From positions 329,586,539 to 329,650,538 of the forward strand of contig NC_133328.1 of the NCBI RefSeq assembly GCF_042186555.1: a stretch of DNA of 64,000 nt. The letters are read 5' to 3'. Below are positions 1 through 11,433 of this stretch, in pieces. Positions within the stretch are counted from its first letter, which is position 1; every line of letters begins with the position of its first letter. Under the pieces are notes generated by a model, which worked only from the letters and a program-made list of their open reading frames with translations, made no database searches and had not been told where the DNA came from. Source of the stretch: Aquarana catesbeiana (lineage: Eukaryota; Chordata; Amphibia; Anura; Ranidae). The position numbers and the translations under genes were made by a program.

Positions 1-161
1 GAAAGGCATACACCCAGGGGTCCACCAACCCTGAGTGATGACATGGAGAGTACCAGAGAGAGTAGACCAGAAAAACCGTGGTCAGTAAGGCTTGGGGTTG
101 AAAGTGGGACCAGCCACCAGCAGACAGCTATTTTGACTCCTATGGGGGGAAGGAAAATTAC

Positions 162-1106
162 TCACAGAAAGGGTTTGTAGCTGATCCCCTTATTCAAATG
201 TGGAGATCGGGTGGCCTGTAATGTATAGATCCACCTAGTCTCCAACTGGAGAAGCTTGTTGTCAATGCCCCCCCCACGTTCATGTGGAGGTAGATGTTCA
301 AGACTAAAAAAGCCAATACATTTGAGGTTGTAGCTGTGGTGCAGTCCCACATGCCGACTTATGGATGTCTCCATTTTGTGCTTAGAAATCAGGAAGACAT
401 GGTCTCGGATTCTGCAAAACAATGGACGCTTTGTTTTGCCCACATAGAATGCTCCACAGCTACATATCATCAAATACACAGAGCCAACTGACTGGCAGTT
501 AGTTCTGTGTTTGGGGGTCCAGGTGCTACCATTAGGGAGCTCAACACTTCTTCCTGAAATGATAAATCGACAGAAGTTGCATCTGCCACATGGATATGTG
601 CCAGGCGACTTGTTTTTAATTGAATTAATGCTGATATGGTGGCTGGTGACTAGAGTGTCCCCAAGTGAGCGGGACCTCCTATAAGTAATTTCTGGGTGGG
701 ATCCAATGAACTTACAGACCTTCTGGTCAGCAGCCAGCAAATACCAATACTTATTATATATACTGCGTAGCTTAGCATGTTGTCCATTATATTTAGTAAT
801 AATCCGCGTGGATGTGGAAGATTTATCTTGCCTGGGTTTATACAGTAAATGATGTCTGTTCAGATTTTTAACACGGTTGAACGCTTTTCTTAGGCAAGTA
901 TTACTGTAGCCTCTAGTTAGGAGATGATCACAAAGTGAATCGGCTTCCTTTTGGAAGTCCACATCATGTGTACAATTGCGTCTGAGTCTTAAGAATTGAC
1001 TGTATGGTATGCTTCTAATCAACTTTTCAGGATGTGAGCTGCCAGCATGTAATAAACTATTACCCGCCGAGGGTTTCCTAAACAAGGTAGAACAGATCAT
1101 CCCCAT
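162..1106 (-). pseudogene. Penelope-like element, C-terminal part with GIY-YIG endonuclease
   Basis: Open frame of 314 codons that continues the RT reading of the neighbouring element after a frameshift. Residues 1-130 are basic and fit the region that follows RT in Penelope-like elements (PLEs). A CGRCNFC cluster lies at 173-179. A GIY-YIG-type domain follows: VYL at 210-212, YVGKT at 221-225, arginines near 232-234 and an acidic LETRW at 288-292. In PLEs this nuclease nicks the target for target-primed reverse transcription. The first GIY triplet is degenerate. The frame itself has no stops, but the element is broken upstream and 5' truncated, so I call it a pseudogene. The ATG at 1106 is only the first Met after the frameshift, not a natural start. 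PLE membership is fairly sure from the RT plus GIY-YIG order. Confidence 0.85.
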
Positions 1107-1107
1107 A

Positions 1108-1966
1108 TCATCTTTGAAAAGTTATTTTTGATTGATCAAATGTGTATGTGAATCTTAGGTTGTAAGTATTCACTTGTAAACTCTCCAAAAAACTTTGAAG
1201 GTTTTCCTTTGATCCTGCCCATATCATGAATAAATCATCGATGTATCTATGCCATGAAATAATCTGACCAATATCCATCGATCTCAACTCATCAGAGAAG
1301 AGGTTGCGTTCCCACCCCCAGGTACAGGTTTGCGTAGGAGGGGGCACATTTGGCCCCCATGGCAACTCCCTGTACCTGGAGGTAGTGGGAACCCTTGAAG
1401 ATGAAAGCATTGTGCGACAAGATAAATTCCAACAGCTCAATGACAAACTCATTATATTTCCATGAGTCAAGGTCGCGTTCGCACAGAAAGTCCCGCACAA
1501 CCCTAACCCCTCTAGTGTGGGGGATTGAGTTGTACAGGGCCTCTATGTCAATCGCGACCAGCCAGGCTCCCTTGGGCAGATGTACCCCATCCAAAGTTTT
1601 CAATAATTCAATGGTATCTTTAACGTAGGAGAACAGTCCCTTCACGTGTGGATATAAGTATTCGTCAACCAGTTGGCTAGCCTTTGCAGTTAATGAGCCA
1701 CAGCCCGAGATAATGGGATGGCCAGGGGGGTCTACTAGACTTTTGTGCACCTTGGGCAGTGCATAGAAGGTTGGAGTGGTACAGTTGGAAATATCGAGGA
1801 ATTTAAAAGTATTGGTGTCTATGATGCCTCTATGGTATGCCTTGGTCAAGATGTCCCTGTACTGCCTGATGATGGCTAGAACAATTAGAGGTGGTAAATC
1901 TAGCTGGCATTGGGGGACAAACAAAAAAAAAGACAAAAAAAAGTTTTGGCTACTGTATACATACAC
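1108..1966 (-). pseudogene. Penelope-like element reverse transcriptase, frameshifted and 5' truncated
   Basis: Two overlapping frames make up one RT. The upstream frame (1966-1292) has LPKVHK at residues 70-75, the catalytic aspartate in AIDIEALY (D140) and QGVAMG at 199-204. The downstream frame (1500-1108) carries the second catalytic box YIDD at residues 86-89. The LPKVHK-PPG-HPI block and QGVAMG-APSYANL are typical of Penelope-like RTs rather than LINEs. The frames switch near 1300-1330 and again before the C-terminal frame that ends at 162, so at least two frameshifts separate it from function. Similarity fades near 1915, where A-rich sequence starts, so the 5' half including the RT N-terminus is missing; residues before about 18 of the upstream frame are probably not element protein. 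Confidence 0.85.
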
Positions 1967-1999
1967 ACAAGACCATGTCTACGCTACAAACATTTAGTG

Positions 2000-2650
2000 C
2001 AGTATCTTATTACAAGATAAGCTTCATCAAATCATTCATTTTCAATATTAATTTAAAACCTATTCAAAAAAGCTATCTACAAAACAAATTCCCCCTCCCA
2101 ACTATTAGATTCCCAGCTATGAAATACCTGAGAATCTCAACACTAGCTAACCCTTCACACATTTATTAATTCAATCACTTACATTTCCTTCAAGAACTCC
2201 CAACAGAACCTAAATAGCTGACTACGCTTGAGCTAGCACCTACAGGCAGAATCACTGCTTTCTCCATGACCATACTCCCCAAAAACTTCTACCTATTCAG
2301 CATGTTACTTATCTCCCTCCTAAAATTTTTCAACATCCAACGCATGATGATTGAATATGTGTGGAAATATTGCAAACCCAAATGTAATGCACACATCATG
2401 GCAAAACACAAACTGATGGGAGGATGAGGCCTATCCAACATAACCAATTGTATAATAACACTACTAGATCAGAATAATGGTGGGCCCCAACCCAGACATA
2501 CTATAGACTTCCTTTTAATCTCACAGCTTTTTCAGAAGGAACCCTAAAATCACTCTTCTGGTTGTATTTAAGAGTGCTAAGTTTCCACACAATCTTACAC
2601 TTACAATGCAAGCCACCCTGTTTACATGGAGAAATAGCGATATACAATCC
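2000..2650 (+). pseudogene. L1/Tx1 ORF2 remnant (post-RT region)
   Basis: No long frame survives, but the plus-strand reading around 2265-2425 gives TILPK, YLF, a spacer, then EYVWKYCKPK and KLMGG. This aligns position by position with the block after the RT palm in the better-preserved L1 at 51-54 kb (TILPKLLYLF, then SFIWGSSKPR, then KNKGG). Earlier text near 2090-2150 matches the preceding FPF-YLGI block. Several stops and frameshifts are present. It is an old, 5'-truncated LINE fragment with no identifiable ends. Confidence 0.6.
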
Positions 2651-2814
2651 TCAGCCATAACATGCCTATTGACAGTTAAACTGAATAACATTGATTATCT
2701 TCTTATAATGGCATCTAAAGGTCAGTGAGGTATATTAAACAGAAAGTAAACATGCTGCCCTTGAAATTGATGTGTTGAAAACAGAAAAAATGGGTATCAC
2801 AGTTTATTGTGTAT

Positions 2815-3690
2815 GGGACTGTTTAGCCACAGACCAGTCAGGGTGCCCACACTGACTCGTGTTCACTGCCAGAAGTGCCTACAATGGGCAAGTGAGCATC
2901 AGGATTATATCACAGAGCAATAGAAGAAGGTGGTCTGCTCTGATAAAGCAAATTTTCTTTTACATCATGTGAATGGCTGGTTGTGGGTGCATGTGTATCG
3001 CCTACCTGGGGAAGAGATGGCAGCACGATGCACTGTGGCAAGAAGGTAAACCAGAGGGGGCAGTGTGATGTTTTGGGCAATGTTCTGCTGGGAAAGTTTG
3101 GAAGTACCACCTTGCATCCAACTTAAAGAGGAGGTCCACTCTGTAAAAAAAAATGAAAAAACAAAAGTTATCAGCTACACATCCTGTAACTGCTAACTTT
3201 TAATAAAAGGACACTTACTTGTCCAGGGATTAAGCGCCACCCTCAAACAGGCTAGTTCTTCACTGGCCTATGGTTTACCAGTGCCAGCATCCTAACTGTG
3301 GGCAGCCGACTATAAGGCTTTTTGGCTTCACAGCCAGCATGCCCACTGTGAATTTGTGAGCCGCACTGTGCTTTGTGATCCTGCAGTCATCTGGGACCTG
3401 TGTGTTCCAGAAGACTGCAGGGAGGGTGGGGGAGAGGCAAACTTGCACTTGGATCACCTAGGCGATCTAAGCAAAAGTGGGAGCAGGTACCTGTCAAACT
3501 GGGTACCCCCCTAAAAAAATTACATGCAAAACAAGACAGGGGAGGAGGATTTATAGCAGAACTTCCCCTTTTGGGTGGAGGTACACTTTAAAAGATATGA
3601 TACTAATAGCCTGGTGCAAGATACCACAGCATAGCTTCAGAGGTCTAACGGTGTCCATGCCTCGATGGGTCAGGGCTGCTATTTTAAATA
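2815..3690 (+). pseudogene. Tc1-like transposase remnant, split by a TTAA MITE
   Basis: The plus-strand reading at about 2840-3110 gives LQWASEHQDYITEQ, then a decayed form of the first catalytic block (expected WSDES, here CSDKA), HHVNG, YRLPGEE and GGSVMFWAMFCWE. The second part, after the inserted MITE, gives ILIAWCKIPQHSFRGL and SMPRWVRA (3600-3690), the C-terminal tail of the same Tc1-family protein as I remember it from fish and frog genomes. The central segment with the second and third catalytic acids (QDNAPCH and SPDLNPIE blocks) is missing, so an internal deletion accompanies the insertion. Stops and frameshifts make it non-functional. Confidence 0.65.
3123..3591. mobile_element. 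TTAA-flanked (piggyBac-type) MITE inside the Tc1 remnant
   Basis: Starts with TTAAAGAGGAGGTCCAC and ends with GTGGAGGTACACTTTAA (reverse complement TTAAAGTGTACCTCCAC), so it has imperfect terminal inverted repeats bounded by TTAA at 3123-3126 and 3588-3591. The same termini recur at 25320-25812. No transposase is encoded. TTAA target duplication is the hallmark of piggyBac-type integration; membership is inferred from ends only. Confidence 0.65.
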
Positions 3691-3691
3691 A

Positions 3692-4281
3692 CACTACAAA
3701 AACGAAAAAAGGGATTTTGATATTCTATCAAACTCTTGTAAGAACAAAAAAAGTAAGGGGTTTGAGCCAACAGGATTTTCTTGGGACTGTCATGAGACAT
3801 CACAATGGATTAAAATCATAAAGTTTTTATTACAAATCCTTACAAAATACTTGAGATAAACACAGAGAAAGGGGGAATTGAAATGTTACCTCTATATGGC
3901 TGTACACCACCCACGCAGTGGATTCCCTTGTACCAAGTATATTAGTTCAAGAAAGAGACATGTTACGTAGTCACCCGCTTCTTCCGGAAAAAAATTTGAG
4001 GGAGTGAAGTGCCCAAAGGCCCAATGAGATCAGCCGGCAGCCTCCACGAAGGCCATCATCGCCAGGTGAGCATGGGAGCAGAATAATAAGTCATAGGGGT
4101 TCAAAATAAAAAATACAAAAATGTATAACGACTGGTTCAATATGGCGGTAGGGTAGCTGGAGTAAGACAGGACATTACCAAGTTCAAGTAAGGTGTTACA
4201 TAATCATGGGTCAGATAGGTATCAAATTGGATGTCATGGTATAAAACTGAGCCCTTAGAAGAACCATATCTTGGAGGTCAC
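3692..4281. other. Unassigned AT-rich spacer
   Basis: About 590 bases between the Tc1 remnant and the hAT-type MITE. I see no coding frame, terminal repeats or tandem array that I can assign. Confidence 0.4.
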
Positions 4282-4833
4282 CAGTGTAAATTTTGGCAGC
4301 AAATTTCGATTTAGTTTTAGTCTTAGTCTTAGGACTAAAATGGCATTTTAGTTTTAGTCCCATTTTAGTCTTCTGCAATTGTTTTAGTCGTATTTAGTAG
4401 ACTAAATCTCCAGTACATTTTAGTTGACTAAAATGTCCTACCTTTTAGTCGACTAAAATCTCCAGTACATTTTGTCTGAAATCGAATGGGTGTAATTAAA
4501 TTGTAATGCATTAGTTAACATTTCTCTACAACTCCAAACTCATTATATACTGCTGGAGTGAAAAATCTCATATGTTATTATTTAAGGTATTGAGGTATAA
4601 ACATGCACTAAAGGCTAGTGTTAATTTTGAAGTCAAATTTCAATTCAGTTTTAGTCTTAGTCTTTTGACTAAAAAGCCATTTTAATTCTAGTCCCATTTT
4701 AGTCTTTTGACTAAAACGCCATTTTAGTTTTAGTCATATTTTAGTCATCTCAATTGTTTTAGTCTTAGTCGTATTTTAGTCAACTAAAATAGTATTCATT
4801 TAGTCGACGAAAAAGTTTTAGACGTTAACACTG
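4282..4833. mobile_element. hAT-type MITE rich in TTTTAGTC motifs
   Basis: Termini CAGTGTAAA and TTAACACTG are inverted. An 8-bp duplication with one mismatch flanks it: GAGGTCAC at 4274-4281 and GTGGTCAC at 4834-4841, as expected for hAT transposition. The interior is built from repeated TTTTAGTCTTAGTC and GACTAAAA motifs that let it fold into local hairpins. There is no coding capacity. Confidence 0.7.
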
Positions 4834-4861
4834 GTGGTCACACCATTGGGCAGCTATAGAG

Positions 4862-4958
4862 CGTGAAATAGCATAGTTGGTGAATAAACCATCTGGTCTA
4901 GTAATTTTGCAAACTAGCTTGACCAGATGGTTTATTCATCAACTATACTTTTTCATGT
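4862..4958. repeat. Short perfect-like hairpin
   Basis: Arms at 4873-4898 and 4921-4946 are reverse complements with a single mismatch over 26 bases (GGTGAATAAACCATCTGGTC against its complement), with a 22-base loop. Flanking bases continue to pair weakly. It lies 40 bases right of the hAT MITE. No TSD was found, so its origin is unknown. Confidence 0.7.
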
Positions 4959-5213
4959 GAAATTAAAGCAATAAAGAATGTTCTATGAGCTGTGTTGATA
5001 ATGCCCTTCTTTATAACCAAACAGATCCCATCATGTGTACATACACAATAATATTCACATCAATTAGAAAATCTGGAATCAATTAACAAACAAGTGAATG
5101 ATTAGTCAAAACTTTTTTCAATTAGTATGCTAAACATTGTTCAAACAAAAAACTACCAAGTGCTATAGATTCTCCACATCACATAAGGATTCTCCCGGCA
5201 GAGCACCTGCTGT

Positions 5214-5560
5214 CAAAAAAAAATCCTTACCTCCTTGTCCTCTAGGCAGGATAATACTATCAAGCCTGCGAACAAGGGGGGGTCCATTGTTATAATGGAC
5301 AAGAAACTATATGAACAGGAGGTTGTTAGACAGCTAGTTGACACTAATTCATATTTGCGACTAGAGAACAATTTCACCTTTTGAGTCCAGAATAGGGTCA
5401 AAAAGATTGCAGGGCACGCTACACGACAGGGGATTAATGATAATGATATAAAAATCTTTCTAATATCTGAACATCCAGCAACTCCCAATATATATGTACT
5501 CCCAGAGATACACAAAGACCCTTTAAATCCTCCAGGCCATCCCATCATTCAGCATTTATC
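5214..5560 (+). pseudogene. Penelope-like RT N-terminal fragment
   Basis: The plus strand reads KPANKGGSIVIMDKKLYEQE near 5255-5315 and NIYVLPEIHKDPLNPPGHPI near 5488-5545, with one stop in between. These are the N-terminal (adenylate-like KADKGG) and LP-K-IHK blocks of Penelope-like RTs. Catalytic palm motifs do not follow, so it is a truncated piece. It is a different family from the minus-strand PLE at the left edge (EIHKDP versus KVHKSL). Confidence 0.7.
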
Positions 5561-6945
5561 ATTTTCCCTGCACATCAGGGGTTTTGTCAAGTTTTCTTGA
5601 TAACGCCCCTTGTGTTGGTGATCACATTCTCTTTATTCATATTTGTGCACACTGACACTTTTACCAATACTCCATTTACTTTTCAACAGAGATTTATTAG
5701 CTCCTGCCTGGGTTATGGACCAAATTTCTATAATTTTATTGTCATTTTCATCCCTTCCATCTGACAAGGTTTGTCTGCTGCTGCAGCATGCATGTTTTTG
5801 ACTAAACTGGTCAGTAGCCCCTTGGACTTCAAAAGCAGGAATGCTTTCTGTTACTTAACAGTCTTCTAGAGTGCATCTATACACAAAATTACCTGCAGGC
5901 AATCCATTAGTGGACCGCAAGACCCCTTTTGTCATTATTGGAAGGCAACGTGTTTTGTTTCATAACACAAGATGTGTTTAAATAAGAAATCTGGATACAC
6001 AGAGCCTCCGCACTCTTGGGCGCTGACTGGAATGTAACAAGTTGCACATCAAAGCTTTGTAGCATATCAGAACCTTCATCTGAAAAAAGAAGTCATGCCC
6101 CCTAGTGAGGATAGTAACAAAAGCTTGGCTCCTGACCAACTGGTGTGATAAGATTGAAATCCTTAATTACCCTTCTTCCAACAGGCTTCAAAGAGAACAA
6201 TGGCTGACAAGATGATTACAAAAAATCAAAGGGCTAGCTATCACTGAAGATGACCCAGGTCACATAGCAATGATCCATGGATGAATACTGCCCCTAGAGG
6301 CCAATGCAGCAGGACAGACAGAAATATACTATATTAAGAAGGACTGCCTATTAACTGCTTTGATTCATCAGAAACCTAAATGGGCTGGTAATGGGGTTGG
6401 GTCTGGACAGTGTATGGATGGAGTTTAAAAAGTGCTGACCGAGAGGGAAAGCTTTCTCTTTTGCCATTTTGAGCCCAGCTGATGAGACAATATCTAGAGG
6501 ACTGCCTTACGATAAGTATTATTGATGTTTTTGTATTTTATATTTTCCTTTAGTGTTTTTATGTTAGCATTTCCTATTTCCTTGGGAAATAAATAAGACG
6601 TTGTTTTACTAAGCAGTGTGTTTGTTTTCATAGCTAACCTTATATCATTGTACTATCAACAATAACATTATCAGAGTTTTAATAGACTAGTTAACTATAG
6701 GAATATACAAGTTAATACGTATATGGAATAAATAGAGGGAATCCATAGCCGCCACCCAGATAATATTTATTTCAATCTTTTATTTCAGTCATCAATAATT
6801 ACCATTGTACAAAACATTGCCAATCTTGGCCACCTTTATTCCAAACAGCATCAAAAAGAGCTACAAAAATTCAAATGGGACTTTTGAGGCACAACATTTT
6901 TTTATCTAAAAATTCAATTTTATTAGGTCAAGTTTATAAAATCCT
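5561..6945. other. Unassigned region
   Basis: AT-rich sequence with no convincing frame. It may include more PLE non-coding sequence to the right of the RT fragment, but I could not match it. The last 15 bases (6931-6945) are the left target-site duplication of the following L1. Confidence 0.3.
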
Positions 6946-8759
6946 GAATACAGCTGACCAAATCCACTAAAACTTTATTCCAAATAAACTATATTCCATA
7001 TCGTACCAAGCTACAGCAAGACCTTAGTAACTTAGCGAAACTTGAATTTTCATGGATAGGAAGGCTAGACGCATTCAAAATGCTTCACCTACCCCAACTT
7101 CTCTATCTATTCAGAACCCTAGCAATTCCACTCCCAACTACCTACTTCAAATCGCTTCAATCTATACTCACCAAATTTATATAGCAAGGTAAAAAATCTT
7201 GCTGTGCCCACACAAAGCTCATCAAACATCGATCAGTAGGAGGAGCATGTTATATTGATTTTGCTGACTACTACCTGACCTCTTTACTCACACAACTTAA
7301 GGAATTGCTCCTACCTTCTCCTACCACAATCTGGAGAACCATAGAAGCGTCCTATGTACCAGGTCACTCCTTTTACCCCTGGCTCGCTAGTACAGTGCTG
7401 AGAGCTAGAATACCTAAGCATATTCCTCCTACCATGAAAGCCTCGATTAAAGCTTGGAATATACTAATCCAATCAGCCCACTCCCACCCCCATTCCACCA
7501 CCCTAAAGATCCCTATCTCAGCGCTACACCACGTTATGGATTCAATATCTTTCACAGCATGGCAATCAAAAGGGATAAACTACATTAATGACCTCTTAAG
7601 CATTGACAACATCAAACCTTTTCCTACAATCCAACATGAATTTCATCTCCCAAACTCGGACCTCTACAAATACATTCGTACAAAACACGGCATATCAGCA
7701 TTCCCTCTATGGCCATACAAAATCCCCTCCTCAGCTTGGAAATACTACACCACTAGTACATTGCATACTAAAGGGATCTCGCTCTTTTATAAAATTCTAC
7801 AGCAAAAACGAGCCTTTACTAAAACTGCTCCCCTGCTCAAATGGGATGACGACCTAAAATGCACTTATACCAACATACAATGGACTACAGCCTGTAATGC
7901 CACATTTAAAGCCACCAGTTGTTCTATCCTATGGGAACTTACTATCAAACTACTGCTCAGGTGGTATCTGACCCCTGACAGAATCTCTCGATTCCATCAC
8001 ACCACTTCTGCTTTATGCTGGAGACACTGTGGCCACAAAGGCGACCTCCTCCATACCTTCTGGGGATGCCCTAAACTGACAGCATTCTGGACATACACAT
8101 TCAGACTCATATCCCAAGTCGCTCAACTCCACATCACTCCCTCTCCTACCCTCGCACTTCTATCTCTGGAAAGCAAAACGCTCCCTTACCACATACAACA
8201 CATAACGACCCATATCCTCCTAGCAGCCAAACTTACCATCACAAAATGATGGAAAAATCCAGACCCTCCCACCATACGAGATCTGATAGATTTAACCCAA
8301 CTACACTACGCCCATGAACAAATGACAGCAATTCACTCAGACAAACTAAAAAATTCACTCACAAGTGGCAACCGTGGATTAAATGGAAAACGTTAAACCT
8401 ATGACTCATGTACACCACGATATTGAACTCCTGTAATATTACTACAATTGCTGATACTGTCCTGTTCTCCCTTCTTTCCTCTCAGTATCCTGTCCTTTGA
8501 AAAAAATCAAAAGGGGTTGAGGGGGTGGTCTCCGCTGCTGGACACAGTGTGTTCCCAATATGGGGTGCTTGCAGTGGGAGATGCCAACCTTCACCTCTCT
8601 AAACAAGTAATTGAATGCACCTATCGAGTTCCAACATACATGTAACTCCAATTTTGACATCTGTATTCAATTGCTGTATACCTTTTCTCAATTTTGTTAT
8701 GTGACAGATACTTTTTCCTCTGTTATTTCTGTGAAAATCAATAAAAACTATTGAAAGAA
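6946..8759 (+). mobile_element. 5'-truncated L1/Tx1 insertion (L1-C)
   Basis: Bounded by a 15-bp perfect target-site duplication AGTTTATAAAATCCT at 6931-6945 and 8760-8774. The body begins inside ORF2 just before the post-RT block and ends with a 3' UTR containing AATAAAAACT just before the right duplication. 5' truncation with a long perfect TSD is the normal product of LINE target-primed reverse transcription. Confidence 0.85.
7035..8249 (+). pseudogene. L1-C ORF2 C-terminal part
   Basis: The reading from about 7035 gives WIGRLDAF-KML-LPQLLYLFR, then after an in-frame stop near 7180 (expected FIW, now FI-stop) KHRSVGGACYIDF. The frame 7305-8249 (314 codons) is then open and includes TKLLLRWYLTPDRI-like residues and a degenerate zinc-knuckle-like block CWRHCGHKGDLLHTFWGC. 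This is the domain after RT in L1/Tx1 ORF2; no EN or RT palm is present. The ATG at 7305 is incidental. It is a dead-on-arrival copy with few later lesions, so it is probably younger than the LINE fragment at 2.0-2.6 kb. Confidence 0.8.
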
Positions 8760-10205
8760 AGTTTATAAAATCCTATAGTGCCATCATCATTTCACATAAA
8801 ATATATTATAACAACACAATAAAAAGTTATAAAAAGCATTGTAACAATACAAATATATGTGTGGACTCCCGCGCTTATGGAGCAAATCAAACAAGGAGAA
8901 CTGCAACCTCTACCAATAGATCCACTAAGGTGGAAATAGAAAGAATTAGAAACATGGGGGTAGGTGTGGCGCTGTTCTGATGTTAGGGTGTTTAGGCCCT
9001 TATACTGATGAAATAAGTTCCTTATATAGTAACTGTGCAAATGATGCAAAATAAATGTGCAAATGTGCAAATGATCTGAGTAATTATTACCACAATCTAA
9101 TATGCTATTACTAAAATACAGATAGGTGCCAATCCCAACCATATTTATGATATATTCCTCCTGTGCAAAAACCATAATACTAAAACCAATGTCTGCTGTG
9201 ATGATGTATCATAAATAACAACAAGCATAAAACATATATAATGGGGGTTATTTACGAAAGGCAAATCCACTACAATTGCAAAGTGCACTTGAAATTACAC
9301 TGAAAGTGTGGGGAGCATGCGTGGCGCAATGCAGGACGGCGGCTCTCCCTAACAGTTCCGACAGTCACGGAGGAACAAACCCTGTCCGCTGGGCCATAAG
9401 ATAAAATGGACACCCGAAACACATCAGCACCCTTGCAGGATACCTCCGTGCATGCCTCCAAGCAAAAAGGCGCCCCGTCGCCAGCCACAGCACTCTCTAA
9501 CCAACTATTTGCTCCGCAACAACTACTTTGCTCCGCAACAACAACTTTGCACTCTAACCAACTATTTGCTCCGCTTGAGACAGGATGTCTCAAGATGGCA
9601 CTCATCCCTCCCCTCAATCTTCCCCTACAGCCTTGTGTGCCTCTCAGACGAAATTTCCAGTTCAGCAAGAAAATGAGTACCCTGTACAGCTTACTAAAGC
9701 AGATTTGGACGCTAGCCTGTCAGCTATTTATGACAAGCTGGCAGACAAGATTCATTCTGAGCTGCAGAAAACCACTAGCACACTGAAGCAGAAGATAGCT
9801 TCCCTAGGAGGGTGAACAGACATTTAGAAACAAAGCATGTTTTGTGTTGTCTTTAGCCCACAATGACCTGAGAAAGGATTTTGAGCTTTTAGCTGAAAAT
9901 TATTCTTATCTCCAAATACAAGTCGAGGATTTGGACAATAGAAATCGCAGAATACTAAGAAAAAGGTTACCATCCAGCTAGATCATGTATGTTGCCAACA
10001 TCCCTAGATCGATGAGTAAAAAATACCCCCAATGAAGGTTGTGGGACTTTAACAGCAACACTGTAATGTAAAAAATGATTTTATTACATAAGAAAAAATA
10101 TATATATACAAAACATTGGCATAATTGATATACAAAACACAACAATCACAATAAAAAGCTGAAAACAGCTGTACTGATGTGCAACAGATGGAGATGCTTG
10201 TATGA

Positions 10206-10282
10206 TCTTCCACGAAGGCCTACGGGTTTTGGGACTGAAACAGACCGTCCCTTCATCAGGGGAAACTCGTGGGACAAGCTCT
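10206..10282 (-). ncRNA. Hammerhead-like motif, E2 left arm (decayed)
   Basis: On the minus strand the left arm reads CTGATGA (10259-10253), stem II AGGGAC and GTCCC, then AAAA-CCCG-TA. Distal stem I is CCACGA with TCGTGG. The G12 position of the catalytic GAAA box has become A, which should abolish or weaken cleavage. It is the mirror of the right-arm motif. Confidence 0.45.
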
Positions 10283-10295
10283 TACTATTAGTAAG

Positions 10296-10370
10296 AGCTT
10301 GTCCAAGAGTTGCCCCTGATGAAGGGACGGTCTGTTTCAGTCCCGAAATGCGTAGGCCTTCGTGGAAGAT
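10296..10370 (+). ncRNA. Hammerhead-ribozyme-like motif, E2 right arm
   Basis: CTGATGA at 10316-10322 is followed by a stem II candidate (AGGGAC pairing with GTCCC), then GAAA at 10345-10348, a very short TGCG spacer and TA, matching the hammerhead core order CUGANGA - stem II - GAAA - short stem III - UH. Proximal stem I (CCC with GGC) pairs partly. A minimal helix III is known for Penelope-associated hammerheads (Cervera and De la Pena). The reverse orientation in the left arm keeps CTGATGA and stem II but has AAAA in place of GAAA. Activity is unproven. Confidence 0.55.
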
Positions 10371-11433
10371 CATACAAGCATCTCCATCTGTTGCACATCA
10401 GTACAGCTTTTTTCAGCTTTTTATTGTGATTGTTGTGTTTTGTATATCAATTATGCCAATGTTTTGTATATATATATTTTTTCTTATGTAATAAAATCAT
10501 TTTTTACATTACGCTGTTGCCGTTAAAGTCACACAACCTTCATTGGGGGTATTTTTTACTCATAGAAATCGCAGGAACAATTTGAGAATCCGTGGGAATC
10601 TAGAATCAGTTACAGAATTGATGCATGCCGTCTCCAAACTATTCCAATCACTCCTCCCTGACAACCCGCTAAATTCCTCCATATGTGACACAATTCATAG
10701 GGCTCTGCGCCCCAAACCACCACCAGATAAACCCCCATGGGACATTATCTTATGTATGAAGGATTTCATCACAAAAGAGAACATCCTAAGGGCTTCCAGA
10801 AACTTACACAACATTGACTTGAATGGAACAAAGATTCAAATATTTCCAGACATCTCACAGGCCACACTTGAAAGAAGACACAAGATGAAGGAAAAACAAC
10901 ATTCCTACAGTCTGCTCATATCAGATATAGGTGGGGATTCCCGTTTAGACTAATGCCCCGTACACACGGTCAGACTTTGTTCGGACATTCCAACAACAAA
11001 ATCCTAGGATTTTTTCCGACAAATGTTGGCTCAAACTTGTTTTGCGTACACACAGTCACACAAAGTTGTCGGAATTTCTGATCGCCAACCACGCGGTCAC
11101 GTACACCATGTACGACGAGACTAGAAAAGGCCAGTTCAGAACCAAGCGCGGCACCCTTTGGGCTCCTTTTGCTAATCTCGTGTTAGTAAAAGTTTGGAGA
11201 GAGACGATTCGCGCTTTTTCAGACTCGTGGCTTTCAGATCGTTTTCTGCCGTTCAGTTTGTGCTTGTGGGTTTGTATCTGCTCTTCAGTGCGTGCAAGCA
11301 AGTTCCGCGTGACTTTAAGTAGTCATTGTGTTCTTGTTCGTTCGTTACTGTTTTTCAGGTCGCTCTTCACAGACCTTGCTGTTCTTCAGTGTGTTCTGTT
11401 ACTTCGTTCTGAGCAGCCGACCGTTTTCTAGCC

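Larger units (their letters stand above)
9951..10561. mobile_element. E2: inverted-repeat element in L1-A ORF1, with hammerhead-like cores
   Basis: 13-bp perfect TSD ATAGAAATCGCAG at 9938-9950 and 10562-10574. Single-copy leader 9951-10011, then arms of about 270 bp: ATGAGTAAAAAATACCCCC from 10012 is mirrored by GGGGGTATTTTTTACTCAT ending at 10563. The centre is a hairpin GCTCTTACTATTAGTAAGAGC near 10278-10298. Both arms carry a CTGATGA-stem-GAAA-like core (listed separately). No coding capacity. Confidence 0.85.
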
